A stretch of DNA of 64,000 nucleotides from Tigriopus japonicus (GCA_010645155.1 JAAGOF010000046.1:137783-201782), one strand, 5' to 3'. Shown: positions 27,301-35,871, counted from the first letter of the stretch. Notes: generated by a model from the letters alone, not told the origin. Program-made: numbers and translations.

Positions 27301-30300
27301 GACCATTGCGGAGTGCGAGAGTAGAGATCTCTGCCAAAGGACAAATCAAATTTCTTTTAATGGAGACACAACATTTTCAGGACACTTGGGAGGATAAATA
27401 TATCACACTGAGGTTGTAGCACAAATATTAGGAGCTGAAGTATTTGTCGATCCCTTTCACATGAGTCCGGTCTTGCTCTTGGAACCGTTTAAGTTTGTGA
27501 TCAAAAATCATTTCAAATAGGGCATGCACCACCCAAACGTAGAAATAGGGATGGCCCGTGGTGGATTCAAAGTCATGGTGCATGTCTAAGGCATGGAATA
27601 TGACTCCGACGTGAACACAGCCGAGTAAATGCATCATTCGAATCACGACATATTCATGGCACAAAGGTATCTTTTTGCGAGATCGCCAGTAGGTCTTGAC
27701 TAGAGTTGGAATGATACTGAAGAATATTGAGTTTAATATAAACAGTCTATGGCCTTTGGCGTTAACCTCAAACCACAAATAAACAAAGAGATTGAGTATG
27801 ACGCTGAAAGAAGTTGGCGAGAGCTTCATGGCTTGAAAGAATCATGAAGTCAACTTGGAGCTCGAATAACTGTGTCAGCACTAGATCCTACCTGGATCCA
27901 TGAATAATTAATGAAAAAATATTGATCCTAAGGTGTCCAAATTGCTAGCGTTTCGTTACGAAGCAAGCACAACCTGATCAACGTGGATCTTTGGTACGAA
28001 AATGTAATTCTGATTTGTTACAATGTGTAATTAAGAAGCCAGTTCTTGATGAGAATGCCATTGAACGTGTTGAAGATGACTTTTGTAAAGAAATGCGACG
28101 AAATGAATGTATGTTAGCCAATTGAGCACCTCCAACAATAACAATTATCGATTCGGGGCCACGATTCCTTCGTTTGTCACCTATTTATCGGTAAATTCAA
28201 AAAATGTGAAGATTTTGGTGGACACATAACACTTGAATTGTTAAACTGTGGGTGGCTTTGGCTTCCCTTGAGAAGTTCAAGAAATCGGCCGCAACTGAGA
28301 AACTTTTCTGCTGACTGAGTTGTGAGAAAGGAGAGACACATCAGCGTTGCCACTTTTGAAGAAGTGGAATGGAACAAACTCCTTGGCACATGAAGCGCAT
28401 CCTGTCGAAGGACCCAGGCAATATGGCAATGAGGAATCATTTTGGGAGTCACTGATGGAGAGGCGGGCGTGAAATTCGAAACAACCTCGGCCAAAAAAGG
28501 AGGGTCGGCTGAAGTTGGCCGAAATCAGCTGAACATTTGCGAACGGGAGCGGGAGATGTGCAAAGAAGGGGATAGGACAAATGGAAGACAAGAATATTTT
28601 GAAAACAAATTGGTACTTTTTATCCCTGGACAGTTCGAAAGAATAGCTGGATGGAAGCGGAAACTGGCCCTAATTCGAATTGATTCGTTTTGACCCATAT
28701 GAATCTGTAGAATACTGCCCATATTATAAAGAGTAAATTATTATCGACAGGCAAAATTTGGGTGAAATTACAAAGCTCTTTGAGAAAGCTTATCGTGTCA
28801 AAAAATGTGTTGGATCATGAACATCTAGAATAGAGGTCGGCAACCACTTTTGGGTAAAGACCCACAAACTTGTTTACATGTCAGAGGGCCACCAAAAAGA
28901 CGTTGGCTTCGTAACCAACAGGGGGGGGGGGAGGTTCAGGGGCCCAAAAATTAACGATCAAAGAGCTTTGGGCCCACGAGTACAGTACTATGGATATCTC
29001 GCGGGCCCACTATTTTGGACTTACTCATAGCCCCTGGGACCACCAAAGACCTCCCTTCGGCCCCTATGTGGGGCCAAGCCCACCGGTCGCCTATTCCTGA
29101 TCTAGAATCTCTCTGGAAACAGTTCTCCTTGGCTGAATATACCGCATTCTTTTTGTTGTCGTGGGCCAAAGTCAAATGGTTAAGGGAATATAGTTTAAGC
29201 TAACTTGTTTGTCGTTTTTATGCATATTGTGTTGTTTGCATCTGCAGCGCCACTGTGTGTTGCTCCGTTGATTATTTTTTCAATGTTCTCCTGTTCCGAG
29301 TCTGACGGACCAAGTTGTTTTACCGCAAAGCATTATTTGACAATCTTTGAAGCCAAGTCAAAAGCCTACTTCAGCTTGAAGAATGCTTGACGTCCTGGCT
29401 GCCTTCCCTTTTGAAGGAAATGAGGGGAAACAAGTCATCAAACTTTAAGATCTGCTTGCTTTAAAAAGAAAGAGCAGAGCTTGGAATACACGGGAACCTG
29501 TTGTCATGGCTAGGAAGCAATATATTCAGAGAATAGTAGAATATATTGCTTTACTTTACTATTTTTTACTGTTATTAACTTAACAGTTCACCTACTTATT
29601 TAAGTAATGAAAAGGGCGTTAGAATGTTACAACCCATCTCTTGAGTCTTTGACATATTCAAATTTTTTAAGAGGACAAGAGTGGGCATTAATTTGCTTTT
29701 GGTGAACTAGACATGCCTATGGTGGGTGCAGTTTAAGAATGCTCGAGTTTAATCTGATATGACAAAGGAAATGAAGTAAGCCTCCCTAAGATCCCAGATC
29801 CATGGAAGGTTGGATAAGAAAGGAACATACTCCTTGTTCCTTTGTGTCGTCCTTGACTCTCAGCTTGTTGTCCAAGGCTGTTTGGTGGCCCCTCTCTAAT
29901 AAAAAGGGACTGAGAAATGTGCGGGGTTCCCAAAGCCAGTAAGATGCCGCAATTGCCAAAGAAACACATTGCGACAGATTTTTCGATGCGTTGTGCATGA
30001 AGATGCAAGGAAACTTCGTACCTCGTAAGTAACCACCTCTCCCCTGGGTTGCCTTTCAGGATGCGTGCTGTTGGACGTGTGTTCCCTGTCGAGATGACTC
30101 CATTGTGGTTGGTGAGGATTCCTGTTACCAATGCCCCCTGGGGTATGTGCCAAACGACGAGAAGAACCAATGTCTTCTTCTGGATGCCGAAGCCTTAGAA
30201 GGCCAATCACCCTGGGTGTTCTTTCCGTTGGTGTTCTCATCTGTGGGCATGGTTATGACTTTAGAGGTAGTGGCTGTGTTCATCTACTACAACCGGACCT

Positions 30301-33008
30301 CCATCATCATGGCATCTGGCAGGGAGCTGAGCTACGTGCTCCTCGGGGGCATCTTCTTCTCGTATGCATGCCCGTTTGTGATAATGTCAGAGCCCGGGGC
30401 AATCACTTGCAGCAGTAAGTACAATAAATGTTAATATCGAATTGGCTCGCCACACTTTGCTTCATTTTCTTGATCACCAACGACAGATCATCCTACATGT
30501 GTCAACGAGTGTTTTACTTTTCAGTGATCCGCTTGGGTTTGGGCCTGTGTCTTTGCGTTTGCTATTCGGCCATCTTCACCAAAACTAACCGCATCTACAG
30601 AATATTCCACGGTTGCATGAAAGGCAACCAAAAGCCGGCATACATATCCCCCAAGTCCCAACTTGTTATCTGTTCAGGTAATATTTATCACACAAATGGT
30701 GTTTTCTGAAGGAAAAAACCTGAACCATAGCTTCTATGTATGATGCAACTGGAAGGATCTTCTGGTATATTTTATTTGAGTACCTATGTGTTGATGGACA
30801 AACAAACAAACATGGAAAAGCCCTCTTTTTAACGTACAAGGCATTTATGTAGCACATAATTGCGCCCAGGATTTAAGTGCTTTGTTAAGGGGTAAAAAAT
30901 GGACGTGACCCTCACAATTATAGCTCATACATTCTCTTTTATCTTCCTTGAAAGACGACGAAAAGTTGCTCAACTAAGAGAAGTTGAACTCCGGGTGACA
31001 AGCTCAGCACAAAAGCAAAAGCTGAAGAAAAGTCCCCTCAAAGCTGATTTCGTTCAGAGCTTGTGAGAGGCTGCCAAGATACTCGGAGACCAACAACACT
31101 TCCTCTTTCTTTGAAGGGCTCGGGTATAATTTAGGGGTACCAAAGAGTATCTTAATAACAATCACACCCTTTTCACAACGACGTTGTCAGCCATCGATAG
31201 CTAGGCGTTTTGTGCGGATATTTGGCAGCTGGACCAAAAAAAAAATGATGAAACATCTTGAAATTTCTTATTAATGAGTGACAATCGAAAGCAGTTGCAT
31301 TAAGATCCATACTTGAAGTTTAAGCAATAAGATGGGAAATGTGTTCCATACAAACCTGATTCGTGTGAATACAGAATGGCACCTGAAATTCAAGTGACTC
31401 CGGGGTTTGGAATAAGTCAATGCCCTAGATGTCAAAGCAAACTGATAAAATGGATTCAAACTTTCTTGTCACTCTGTATCGGCCCTGAGTTAACCGTACG
31501 TTTAGTTAGTTTGGGATCAGGAAGCCTCTTCTGGTCTCCAAATAAGATTTGACTTGAGACTGCGATGGCTACGACCAATCCCATTAGGGTGTCAGTTCTT
31601 CTCTTTCGTTGGAAGAGGGCTCCTGCACACCATCAGTGCATCACCTCTAGTATACGTAGTCGAGGACAGAATCGAGGCCACGGCCAAAAACTTCTATGGG
31701 TCGAAAGCGAGGGGAAAAATTTGATGATCCCGTAAAAATTGAATTTGATCACAGCCCCACCAATCACGATTGACTAGCTGAGAGGAAACTTTGGCAATTT
31801 TGAAACGTCGTTCTTGGTTCTTCCCCATTTTAGGCCTGATTTCCGTTCAACTGCTTGGTGTCTCCATTTGGCTGGCCATTGAACCCCCAAGCGTTCGCGT
31901 CTTCCACCCAAGTCGAGAAGTTGCCGTCCTCACTTGCGGAACATCCAACTTTTCACTGGCAATCTCGTTAGGGTATAATATGGCATTGATTTTCTTGTGC
32001 ACCTGGTACGCAATTAAGACCCGCAAGGTCCCTGAGAACTTCAACGAGGCCAAATACATTGGCTTCACCATGTACGCCACCTGCATCATTTGGTTGTCAT
32101 TTATTCCGATCTTCTTTGGAACAAAGAATGATTTTGAGGTGAGTTTTGGGAGTCTTTGTGTCCATACTAAAGGAAAAATGCAAAAACAAAACGTATACAT
32201 TTTCTGTTTCATTTCAGATTCAAATATCCAGCATGTGCATGTGTGTCATATTGAGTGCCACGGTCACCCTTTTCTGCCTGTTCATGCCCAAAATTTACAT
32301 TGTGATGTTGCACCCCGAGAAATGTGCCCGTTCTTTGCCCGGCGGGAATAAAAGTGGTGCGGGTAGTGGAGGAGCAACTGGAGGTCCCACTTCAGTGGGC
32401 AAGGTAATGGTCCCAAGAAAAACGAAACTTGTTGAACAATCAATTGACCGCTTGTTCATCTTTTTTTTCAGAATAAAATGCGGTTTACCAAGAGCCAAGA
32501 TTCAAGCATCTCCAACATCAGTGACACGTTCAATGCTCGAACCCCTCAAACTCCACTAACCCCACTGACCCCCAAAACTCCTTCGTCACATCACCCCTCA
32601 ACGAATTCTAATCATCAAAATCATACCAAAGAGGACGTAGTACAAATTGAAACAAGGAAGAACTCGTCTTTGAATCCGGTGTCAATCACCACGACCGAAA
32701 TACACGTGTCTTTCTCAGAACCTAATGACATCCATGAGATCCCTAGGTATGACGATGAAGAGACCTCCACAAGTCATCAGGAGAACTCGTTGACAAATGG
32801 TCACGCTGAGTCCCCTCCCTTGCCGCCAATTCCAATTGCTCAGCCTCCACCGCCAATTTCGAACTCGATTGTTGTGACCAGCAACATTAAGACCAATCCG
32901 GCGTTTGAGGACAAAATGAGGCATGTCAACGAGGTCACTGAGACCCAACAATACGGGGAAGCCGAAGATTTCTATGACTCTGAGGATGACGATTGGAGCG
33001 GATCCTGA
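3190..33008 (+). CDS. Metabotropic glutamate receptor, group III-like (5' exons missing at left edge)
   Basis: Class C G-protein-coupled receptor of the plasma membrane, expected to bind glutamate or a related amino acid. Exons: 3190-3306, 3469-3818, 10186-10340, 12440-12694, 17054-17314, 26273-26580, 30060-30414, 30525-30677, 31834-32138, 32218-32403, 32472-33008. Phases agree at every junction and the sum is 994 codons with stop. Order: Venus-flytrap ligand domain, cysteine-rich linker (CCWTCVPC), seven helices, cytosolic tail. Seen: GVIGAAFSGVSIMVANILRL, YASTS, GEYGE, GSDSWGAK, ASGRELSYVLL, TKTNRIYRIF, VPENFNEAKYIGFTMY. The Ser, Thr, Tyr and Asp that hold the amino-acid backbone in this family are kept. 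The Lys in GSDSWGAK, YEQEG and NRIYRIF favour group III. About 120-150 N-terminal residues including the signal peptide must lie upstream. Two inserts in the ligand domain are unusual. Family assignment is very secure; the subgroup is inference. Confidence 0.95.
3469..3818 (+). CDS. mGluR exon B (ligand domain core)
   Basis: 350 nt, entering in phase 0 and leaving two bases (AG) to complete an Arg codon. Begins IPQISYASTSTELSDKSR and ends VVLFVDEDRT. It contains the ligand-contacting Thr of YASTS and Tyr of GEYGE, plus WTYVSTV. Acceptor TTCCAG, donor GTAAGT. This is the longest strongly conserved stretch of the extracellular domain. Confidence 0.95.
4191..4213. repeat. (TA)n microsatellite
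   Basis: About 11 TA units within an AT-rich part of the mGluR intron. Confidence 0.9.
7813..7852. repeat. Imperfect CCAA/CCAT tetranucleotide repeat
   Basis: Alternating CCAA and CCAT units. It creates a Trp/Gly-rich open frame on the minus strand that should not be read as a gene. Confidence 0.8.
9131..9706. repeat. Inverted-repeat pair (possible MITE or two opposed repeat copies)
   Basis: The left arm at about 9131-9222 and the right arm at about 9645-9706 are reverse complements with interruptions. They share AATAAAGCTTYAAAATG, then a RYGTTTTTAGRTTCATTTAG block, then TTGGGCC and GAAATT. The left arm has about 20 extra bases. The arms also give similar peptides (LNEPKNVILKLYF, LNESKNTILKLYF) in opposite orientations, which follows from the inversion. 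Lies in an mGluR intron. No target duplication found. Confidence 0.6.
10186..10340 (+). CDS. mGluR exon C (ligand domain lobe 2)
   Basis: 155 nt. Its first base completes the split Arg; the last G begins a Gly. It encodes RKLLSATVRR, FYWIGSDSWGAK and EGAITILPKRSSLTG. The Asp of GSDSW is the conserved ligand contact, and the nearby Lys sits where group III receptors have a Lys. Acceptor TTCCAG, donor GTAGGT. The preceding intron is 6.4 kb. Confidence 0.94.
10804..10819. repeat. Poly-G tract
   Basis: GGGAGGGGGGGGGGG run flanked by T-rich sequence, just left of the LINE remnant. Confidence 0.85.
10895..11106 (-). pseudogene. LINE (non-LTR retrotransposon) ORF2 C-terminal remnant
   Basis: The minus strand reads FEWSKQSSSLLYRAPSLFNL, then LPISLRREYVGADPLTTFKA, then GLDKFLNTIPD-stop-PLIQGWTD; after a one-base shift it continues ANSNSLVD. 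This is the C-terminal block after the reverse transcriptase of arthropod CR1/Jockey-type LINEs (PSLFN.LP, FK..LDKFL..IPDEP, SNSL). The TAA replaces the usual Glu of IPDEP. The stop plus frameshift show an old, dead copy. No reverse transcriptase domain is left nearby. It lies in the mGluR intron, antisense to the receptor. Confidence 0.65.
12440..12694 (+). CDS. mGluR exon D with extra loop (ligand domain lobe 2)
   Basis: 255 nt. It encodes FDNYFLNLK, then about 17 residues absent from vertebrate receptors (including GDCEDPYIG), then CRNPWFREFWSHHFNC and CTGNERVTKYEQEGLVPFV. Acceptor TTTTTTCAG, donor GTAAGT. The boundary was set from reading frame and may be off by one base. I found no in-frame internal intron of credible length that would remove the extra residues. 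Confidence 0.9.
12695..17053 (+). other. mGluR intron, 4.4 kb
   Basis: Phases of the flanking exons match. I see no gene, RNA or mobile element that I can support. Confidence 0.8.
17054..17314 (+). CDS. mGluR exon E with Gly/Ser-rich insert (ligand domain)
   Basis: 261 nt. It encodes VDAMYAMAHALHNMVVDRC, then a 45-residue stretch between two cysteines where vertebrate relatives have about 6, then CEELSPSPAGGDLLQYIRSVSFV. The insert is basic and Gly/Ser/His-rich (HSGGGHSRGGSGASG). Acceptor CGTTTCAG, donor GTGAGT. The split Ser codon is completed by the exon at 26273. Confidence 0.92.
17315..26272 (+). other. mGluR intron, 9.0 kb
   Basis: Largest intron in view. Open frames on both strands lack domain or splice support. 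Short pyrimidine/CTT-rich tracts near 21.7 and 22.1 kb; CCCA repeats near 20.37 kb. Confidence 0.8.
26273..26580 (+). CDS. mGluR exon F (end of ligand domain)
   Basis: 308 nt, ending in phase 0. It encodes AQGDEIGDVKFNGDGDRIGR, YSIFQYQ, YKYIQVGEF, FIMQWP and PPLSVCSHSCRMGHIKSFT, the standard run from the last strands of the ligand domain into the cysteine-rich linker. Acceptor CTCTACAG, donor GTGAGT. The preceding intron, about 9.0 kb, is the longest in the gene. Confidence 0.95.
27428..27901 (-). CDS. Unknown 137-residue multi-pass membrane protein, nested antisense in an mGluR intron
   Basis: Predicted two-exon gene on the minus strand: exon 1 27892-27901 (ATG GAT CCA G), 60-nt intron (GTAGGA donor, TTTCAAG acceptor), exon 2 27428-27831 ending TAA. 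The phase is right and an in-frame TAA lies just upstream of the ATG. The protein has about four hydrophobic segments: SFSVILNLFVYLWFEV, FILNSIFFSIIPTLV, VVIRMMHLLGCVHVGVIF and YFYVWVVHALFEMIF. The basic/acidic tail ends GIDKYFSS. Wobble positions look coding-like (C/G-rich third bases) against an AT-rich intron. An ATTAAA lies about 70 nt past the stop. I do not recognise the family; the spacing only superficially recalls the last helices of CREST or alkaline-ceramidase proteins, without their catalytic residues. Exon 2 alone could serve if translation began at its own Met. Confidence 0.55.
28921..28931. repeat. Poly-G tract
   Basis: Eleven consecutive G inside a GC-rich island in the mGluR intron. 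Confidence 0.85.
30060..30414 (+). CDS. mGluR exon G (cysteine-rich domain, TM1-TM2)
   Basis: 355 nt. It opens with DACCWTCVPCRDDS and CYQCPLGYVPNDEKNQC, then TM1 (SPWVFFPLVFSSVGMVMTL), the loop RTSIIMASGREL and TM2 (SYVLLGGIFFSYACPFVIM), ending at the extracellular Cys before TM3. The join from the previous exon is about three residues shorter than in vertebrate receptors. Acceptor CCTTTCAG, donor GTAAGT. Confidence 0.95.
30525..30677 (+). CDS. mGluR exon H (TM3, intracellular loop 2, start of TM4)
   Basis: 153 nt. Splicing gives CSMIRLGLGLCLCVCYSA, then IFTKTNRIYRIF and AYISPKSQLVICS. The Cys-to-CYSA spacing of 13 residues equals that of vertebrate receptors, which fixes the acceptor at 30524. 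The preceding intron is 110 nt. The donor is GTAATA, weaker than its neighbours. Confidence 0.92.
30678..31833 (+). other. mGluR intron, 1.2 kb
   Basis: Splits TM4. Nothing else recognised. Confidence 0.85.
31834..32138 (+). CDS. mGluR exon I (TM4-TM6)
   Basis: 305 nt. It encodes GLISVQLLGVSIWLAIEPP, the extracellular loop Cys in VLTCGTSN that pairs with the Cys before TM3, TM5 (LAISLGYNMALIFLCTWY), intracellular loop 3 (KTRKVPENFNEAKYIGF) and TM6 (YATCIIWLSFIPIFFG). Acceptor TTTTAG, donor GTGAGT. Confidence 0.96.
32218..32403 (+). CDS. mGluR exon J (TM7 and start of tail)
   Basis: 186 nt, phase 0 at both ends. It encodes TM7 (ISSMCMCVILSATVTLFCLF), then MPKIYIVMLHPEKC, the usual start of the cytosolic tail, and a Gly/Ser-rich linker. 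The flanking introns are only 79 and 68 nt. Confidence 0.95.
32472..33008 (+). CDS. mGluR exon K (C-terminal tail and stop)
   Basis: 178 codons plus TGA. It begins NKMRFTKSQ, reminiscent of NKFTQ in vertebrate group III tails. The rest is low complexity: a TPQTPLTPLTPKTP run, a Ser/Asn/His-rich part, a proline-rich part (SPPLPPIPIAQPPPP) and an acidic end (DSEDDDWSGS). No class I PDZ ligand is at the terminus. The proline segments could recruit SH3 or EVH1 partners; that is inference. Confidence 0.93.
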   Translation, partial: NKMRFTKSQDSSISNISDTFNARTPQTPLTPLTPKTPSSHHPSTNSNHQNHTKEDVVQIETRKNSSLNPVSITTTEIHVSFSEPNDIHEIPRYDDEETSTSHQENSLTNGHAESPPLPPIPIAQPPPPISNSIVVTSNIKTNPAFEDKMRHVNEVTETQQYGEAEDFYDSEDDDWSGS

Positions 33009-33419
33009 CAATACGAGACACGGCTATAGCAGGAGGTTAAGAAGGCCAAGGTGGTCTTCCGTCTCAAGTTGTAAGCCGTGTCTGTACTGTAGTCGCCCAA
33101 CAATGCATTCCCATCCCCTGAGTAAAATTAAAGGACGAATTTCACTTGAAACTTGCCTCGTCAAGATGTCATTTGTATGTGCGTGTGCCCAAAAGTGTTT
33201 TGGTTTAGTTCAGTGACTATTTAGTGTGATTGTAGGATTTGCTGCTCTTTTCATTTCTCTCTCTCCCTCTCTTTTGTGTACAGAGTTGATTCAAGGCTGT
33301 GATGCGAAAAAGTTTGGATTCTTGTTCATTGTGTCAAAATAATGATAATATTAATGTTGGAAAATGAATCCCAGTTAGGGATCAATTTTCATTCATGTGA
33401 ACAACAATGACTGAAACCT

Positions 33420-33425
33420 AATAAA
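33420..33425 (+). terminator. Polyadenylation signal of the mGluR gene
   Basis: AATAAA about 410 nt after the receptor stop codon, in an otherwise non-coding 3' stretch. It is the first canonical hexamer after the stop that I noticed, and it fits a 3' UTR of about 430 nt. Confidence 0.6.
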
Positions 33426-33867
33426 CCCTGAAGTCATTCCGAGTTATGGAAAAGTCTTCAGTGTTTCATTAAAAAGATCCCCCTTAGATCTCCTTGTTGG
33501 CAATAATTTGTAGAGTTTCTTTCGATCATCTCTCGTCCTAGATAAATAAAATGTAGCCCACATAAAATTCCAAATACTGGTGACAAATGATCTAAAATTC
33601 TTGATGGTGAGTATCAGGGTTGTCCATCGAAGATCTGAAATATTTATTTTTGACCAGTATTTAACACTCACCCCACGCGAACGGTCTCTCACTGAACTCA
33701 CAAGGAAGATGACCCCTACGATTGAAACTACGTTTTTTGGGTAGTTGCTGATGAGCAGTGAACTCGATTCTCTTGGTGACAACTCCGACAACAAAACAAA
33801 GGAACAGAAACTATTTGAAATCCCCCCATTGTAAAAGCAGCTGATCAGACGCAAAACTCAAAAGACA
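33426..33867 (+). other. Spacer between mGluR and the S28 peptidase gene
   Basis: About 440 bp that must include the peptidase promoter and 5' UTR. No TATA box at a convincing distance. A 136-codon minus-strand open frame here has no recognisable domain. Confidence 0.6.
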
Positions 33868-33937
33868 ATGAAACCATTGCTATTGGCCTTAGGCCTCGTT
33901 TTACTTGTGTCCACGTGTGGGGCTAAAACAGATGAAG
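33868..33937 (+). CDS. S28 peptidase exon 1 (signal peptide)
   Basis: The start codon is in AGACAATG, followed by a hydrophobic leader. 70 nt, leaving one base of a Gly codon; donor GTAATG. No earlier in-frame ATG connects to this exon. Confidence 0.9.
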
Positions 33938-35871
33938 GTAATGAATGAGCAAACTCTATGGCTCGACTCTGTGTTATTGAGATTAGAACTGTTCTGTTGG
34001 AAATTTAGGGACAAAGCAGATGCCATGGAAAGTTGTGCGGTTCAACAACCGTTTACGTTCCAAAGTGCCACTCAACGTTGACGGAAAGCCCCTTCCTGAT
34101 GATCAGTGGTTTCCTCAAATCTTGGACCACTTCCATCCAACCGACGACAGGATGTGGAAGCAACGATATTTTGTGAACGATTCCTTCTATAAAGAAGGTG
34201 GTCCAATTTTTCTCATGATTGGCGGAGAGGGAGAGGCCAACCCCATTTGGATGGTTGAGGGCACTTGGATAGAATATGCCCGTGACATGGGAGCGCTTTG
34301 TTTCCAACTGGAACATAGGTACTTCTTGAACTGAAATCAAATTAGAAACGAGTTAGTTCCCTAATTAGAAATCCTTTCCCAATGATTTAAGGTTTTATGG
34401 TAAAAGTCACCCGACTGTAGACATGAGCGTTAAAAACCTGGCGTTTCTCTCATCGGAACAAGCCCTCGCTGATTTAGCCACTTTTATTCACGGCATGAAT
34501 CAAGCTCGGAACCTTACCAATGCCAAGTGGATTGCTTTTGGCGGATCATACCCTGGTAAGATACTAATTAGTAACTTTTAACTCTAACTGGTTCTCGATT
34601 TCAGGTCCAATTTTTATAATTTCAGGTTCCTTGGCAGCTTGGCTAAGACTTAAATACCCCCATCTTATTCACGGCTCAGTGTCAACATCAGGACCTTTAT
34701 ATGCCAAGGCCAATTTCTTTGAGTACCTTCAAGTTGTGGATCAAGCTCTCCAAGTAACGGATCCCAATTGTGGGCCAGCTTTGCAGGACGCATTGCAAAA
34801 AGTGGATGTGCTTAGTCGTCATAGAACTGGATGGGCTATGATCACAAAGAAATTCAAGTAGGTTCTTAAAAAAAGAATGTTAAACCCAAGTTGAATAACC
34901 GTCTTTAAAAATGGCATCAACAGCCTTTGCACGCCGTTTGACTCGACCAAGAAGCATGATGTGGCCAATTTCTTTGAGAACTTGGTGGGAAATTTTGAGG
35001 ACATCGTTCAATACAACCAGGACAACCGTGCTTTTGAAGGCGTGGCCAACACTAATGTGACCATCAAGACCTTGTGCGATATCATGACTGGAAAAACAGA
35101 CGAAGCGGTTGACCATTCGGCCCAGTTCATGCAAAACTTGGATAGCGAGTTCCGAACTCTCAAATCCAAATTTGATCGACGCACCAATACCGCGGGATTG
35201 GAAGATTTCTTCAAATCCTACCTTTCCGAGAAAATCGTGGAGTATAATGTTCAGAGCAGCACCCTCCAACGTCTGGCCAGTGTCAACCAGTTCATGTTGA
35301 AGATCACTGACCAAAAATGCATGGATCACGAATACAAGACGATGGTCGATTTTCTGAAGGAAACCAGTTGGGAAAGTGAAGCTGGAGTGGGAGGACGCCA
35401 ATGGTTGTATCAGACTTGTACCGAGTTTGGCTGGTACCAATCTTCTGACCAACCCGGCCACCCTTACACATCGTATTTTCCGGTTGAGTTCTTGGAGAAG
35501 CAATGTACGGACATTTTTGGTCCGAAATACGACTTGACTTTGTTACAAAAGGGCATTGACCAAACCAACGTTATGTACGGAGGCAAAGACATCCAAGTGA
35601 GCAATGTGATCTTTGTTCATGGGTCAATCGATCCCTGGCATGCCATGGGCATCACCAAAGATATAAGGTAAAAAGCAAAGGGGATTCAATTGTAATAATG
35701 TTTGACCATGGATTATTGGTAATGTTTTTCAGCGATGAGGCTAAGGCTATTTATATTCAAGGCACAGCTCATTGTGCCAATATGTATCCTGAGAGACCTG
35801 AAGATCTACCCCAACTGAAGATGGCTCGAAAGAAGATTTTGGACCTCATCAAAGAATGGGTCAAGAATTAA
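33868..35871 (+). CDS. Secreted serine carboxypeptidase, peptidase family S28 (PRSS16 / K12H4.7-like)
   Basis: Complete gene for a 552-residue lysosomal or secreted peptidase; family members remove residues next to proline. Exons: 33868-33937, 34009-34318, 34392-34555, 34626-34857, 34924-35667, 35733-35871. The five introns are 65-73 nt and all phases agree. Residues 1-19 are a signal peptide ([18 protein letters not shown]). The substrate pocket region reads [20 protein letters not shown] and LEHRFYGKS. Catalytic residues: Ser179 in FGGSYPGS, Asp495 in [11 protein letters not shown], His520 in [10 protein letters not shown], in the S28 order Ser-Asp-His. [11 protein letters not shown] and VVQY-like [12 protein letters not shown] are also typical. 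It is slightly longer than human PRSS16 (about 514). There are several N-glycosylation sequons (NDS, NLT, NVT). The downstream polyA signal is at 35965. Family certain; substrate unknown. Confidence 0.97.
34009..34318 (+). CDS. S28 peptidase exon 2
   Basis: 310 nt encoding [12 protein letters not shown] through ALCFQLEHR. It holds the N-terminal beta-rich part of the hydrolase fold. Acceptor ATTTAG, donor GTACTT (non-consensus at +4/+5 but forced by frame). Confidence 0.93.
34392..34555 (+). CDS. S28 peptidase exon 3 (nucleophile elbow)
   Basis: 164 nt encoding [20 protein letters not shown] through [10 protein letters not shown]. The catalytic Ser179 is three codons before the exon end. The acceptor (TTTAAG) is unusual in having A before AG. 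Confidence 0.93.
34626..34857 (+). CDS. S28 peptidase exon 4
   Basis: 232 nt encoding [20 protein letters not shown], then [20 protein letters not shown] to the start of the helical cap. Acceptor TTTCAG, donor GTAGGT. Confidence 0.94.
34924..35667 (+). CDS. S28 peptidase exon 5 (cap domain, catalytic Asp)
   Basis: 744 nt, the largest exon. It covers the SKS-type cap ([20 protein letters not shown]), [17 protein letters not shown], and the Asp loop [20 protein letters not shown]. Acceptor AACAG, donor GTAAAA. Confidence 0.95.
35733..35871 (+). CDS. S28 peptidase exon 6 (catalytic His, stop)
   Basis: 139 nt encoding [20 protein letters not shown] and a C-terminal helix ending IKEWVKN with a TAA stop. 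Acceptor TTTTTCAG. Confidence 0.95.

Larger units (their letters stand above)
26581..30059 (+). other. mGluR intron, 3.5 kb, host of the antisense gene
   Basis: Holds the minus-strand membrane protein gene at 27.4-27.9 kb and, from about 28.83 kb, a GC-rich stretch that may be a transposon end. Confidence 0.8.

Noticed and set aside
33444..33854. 136-codon minus-strand frame between the two genes
   Set aside because: Length is within chance expectation for this window and no domain was recognised.
34880..35503. 207-codon minus-strand open frame
   Set aside because: Exact antisense shadow of the S28 peptidase exon 5.
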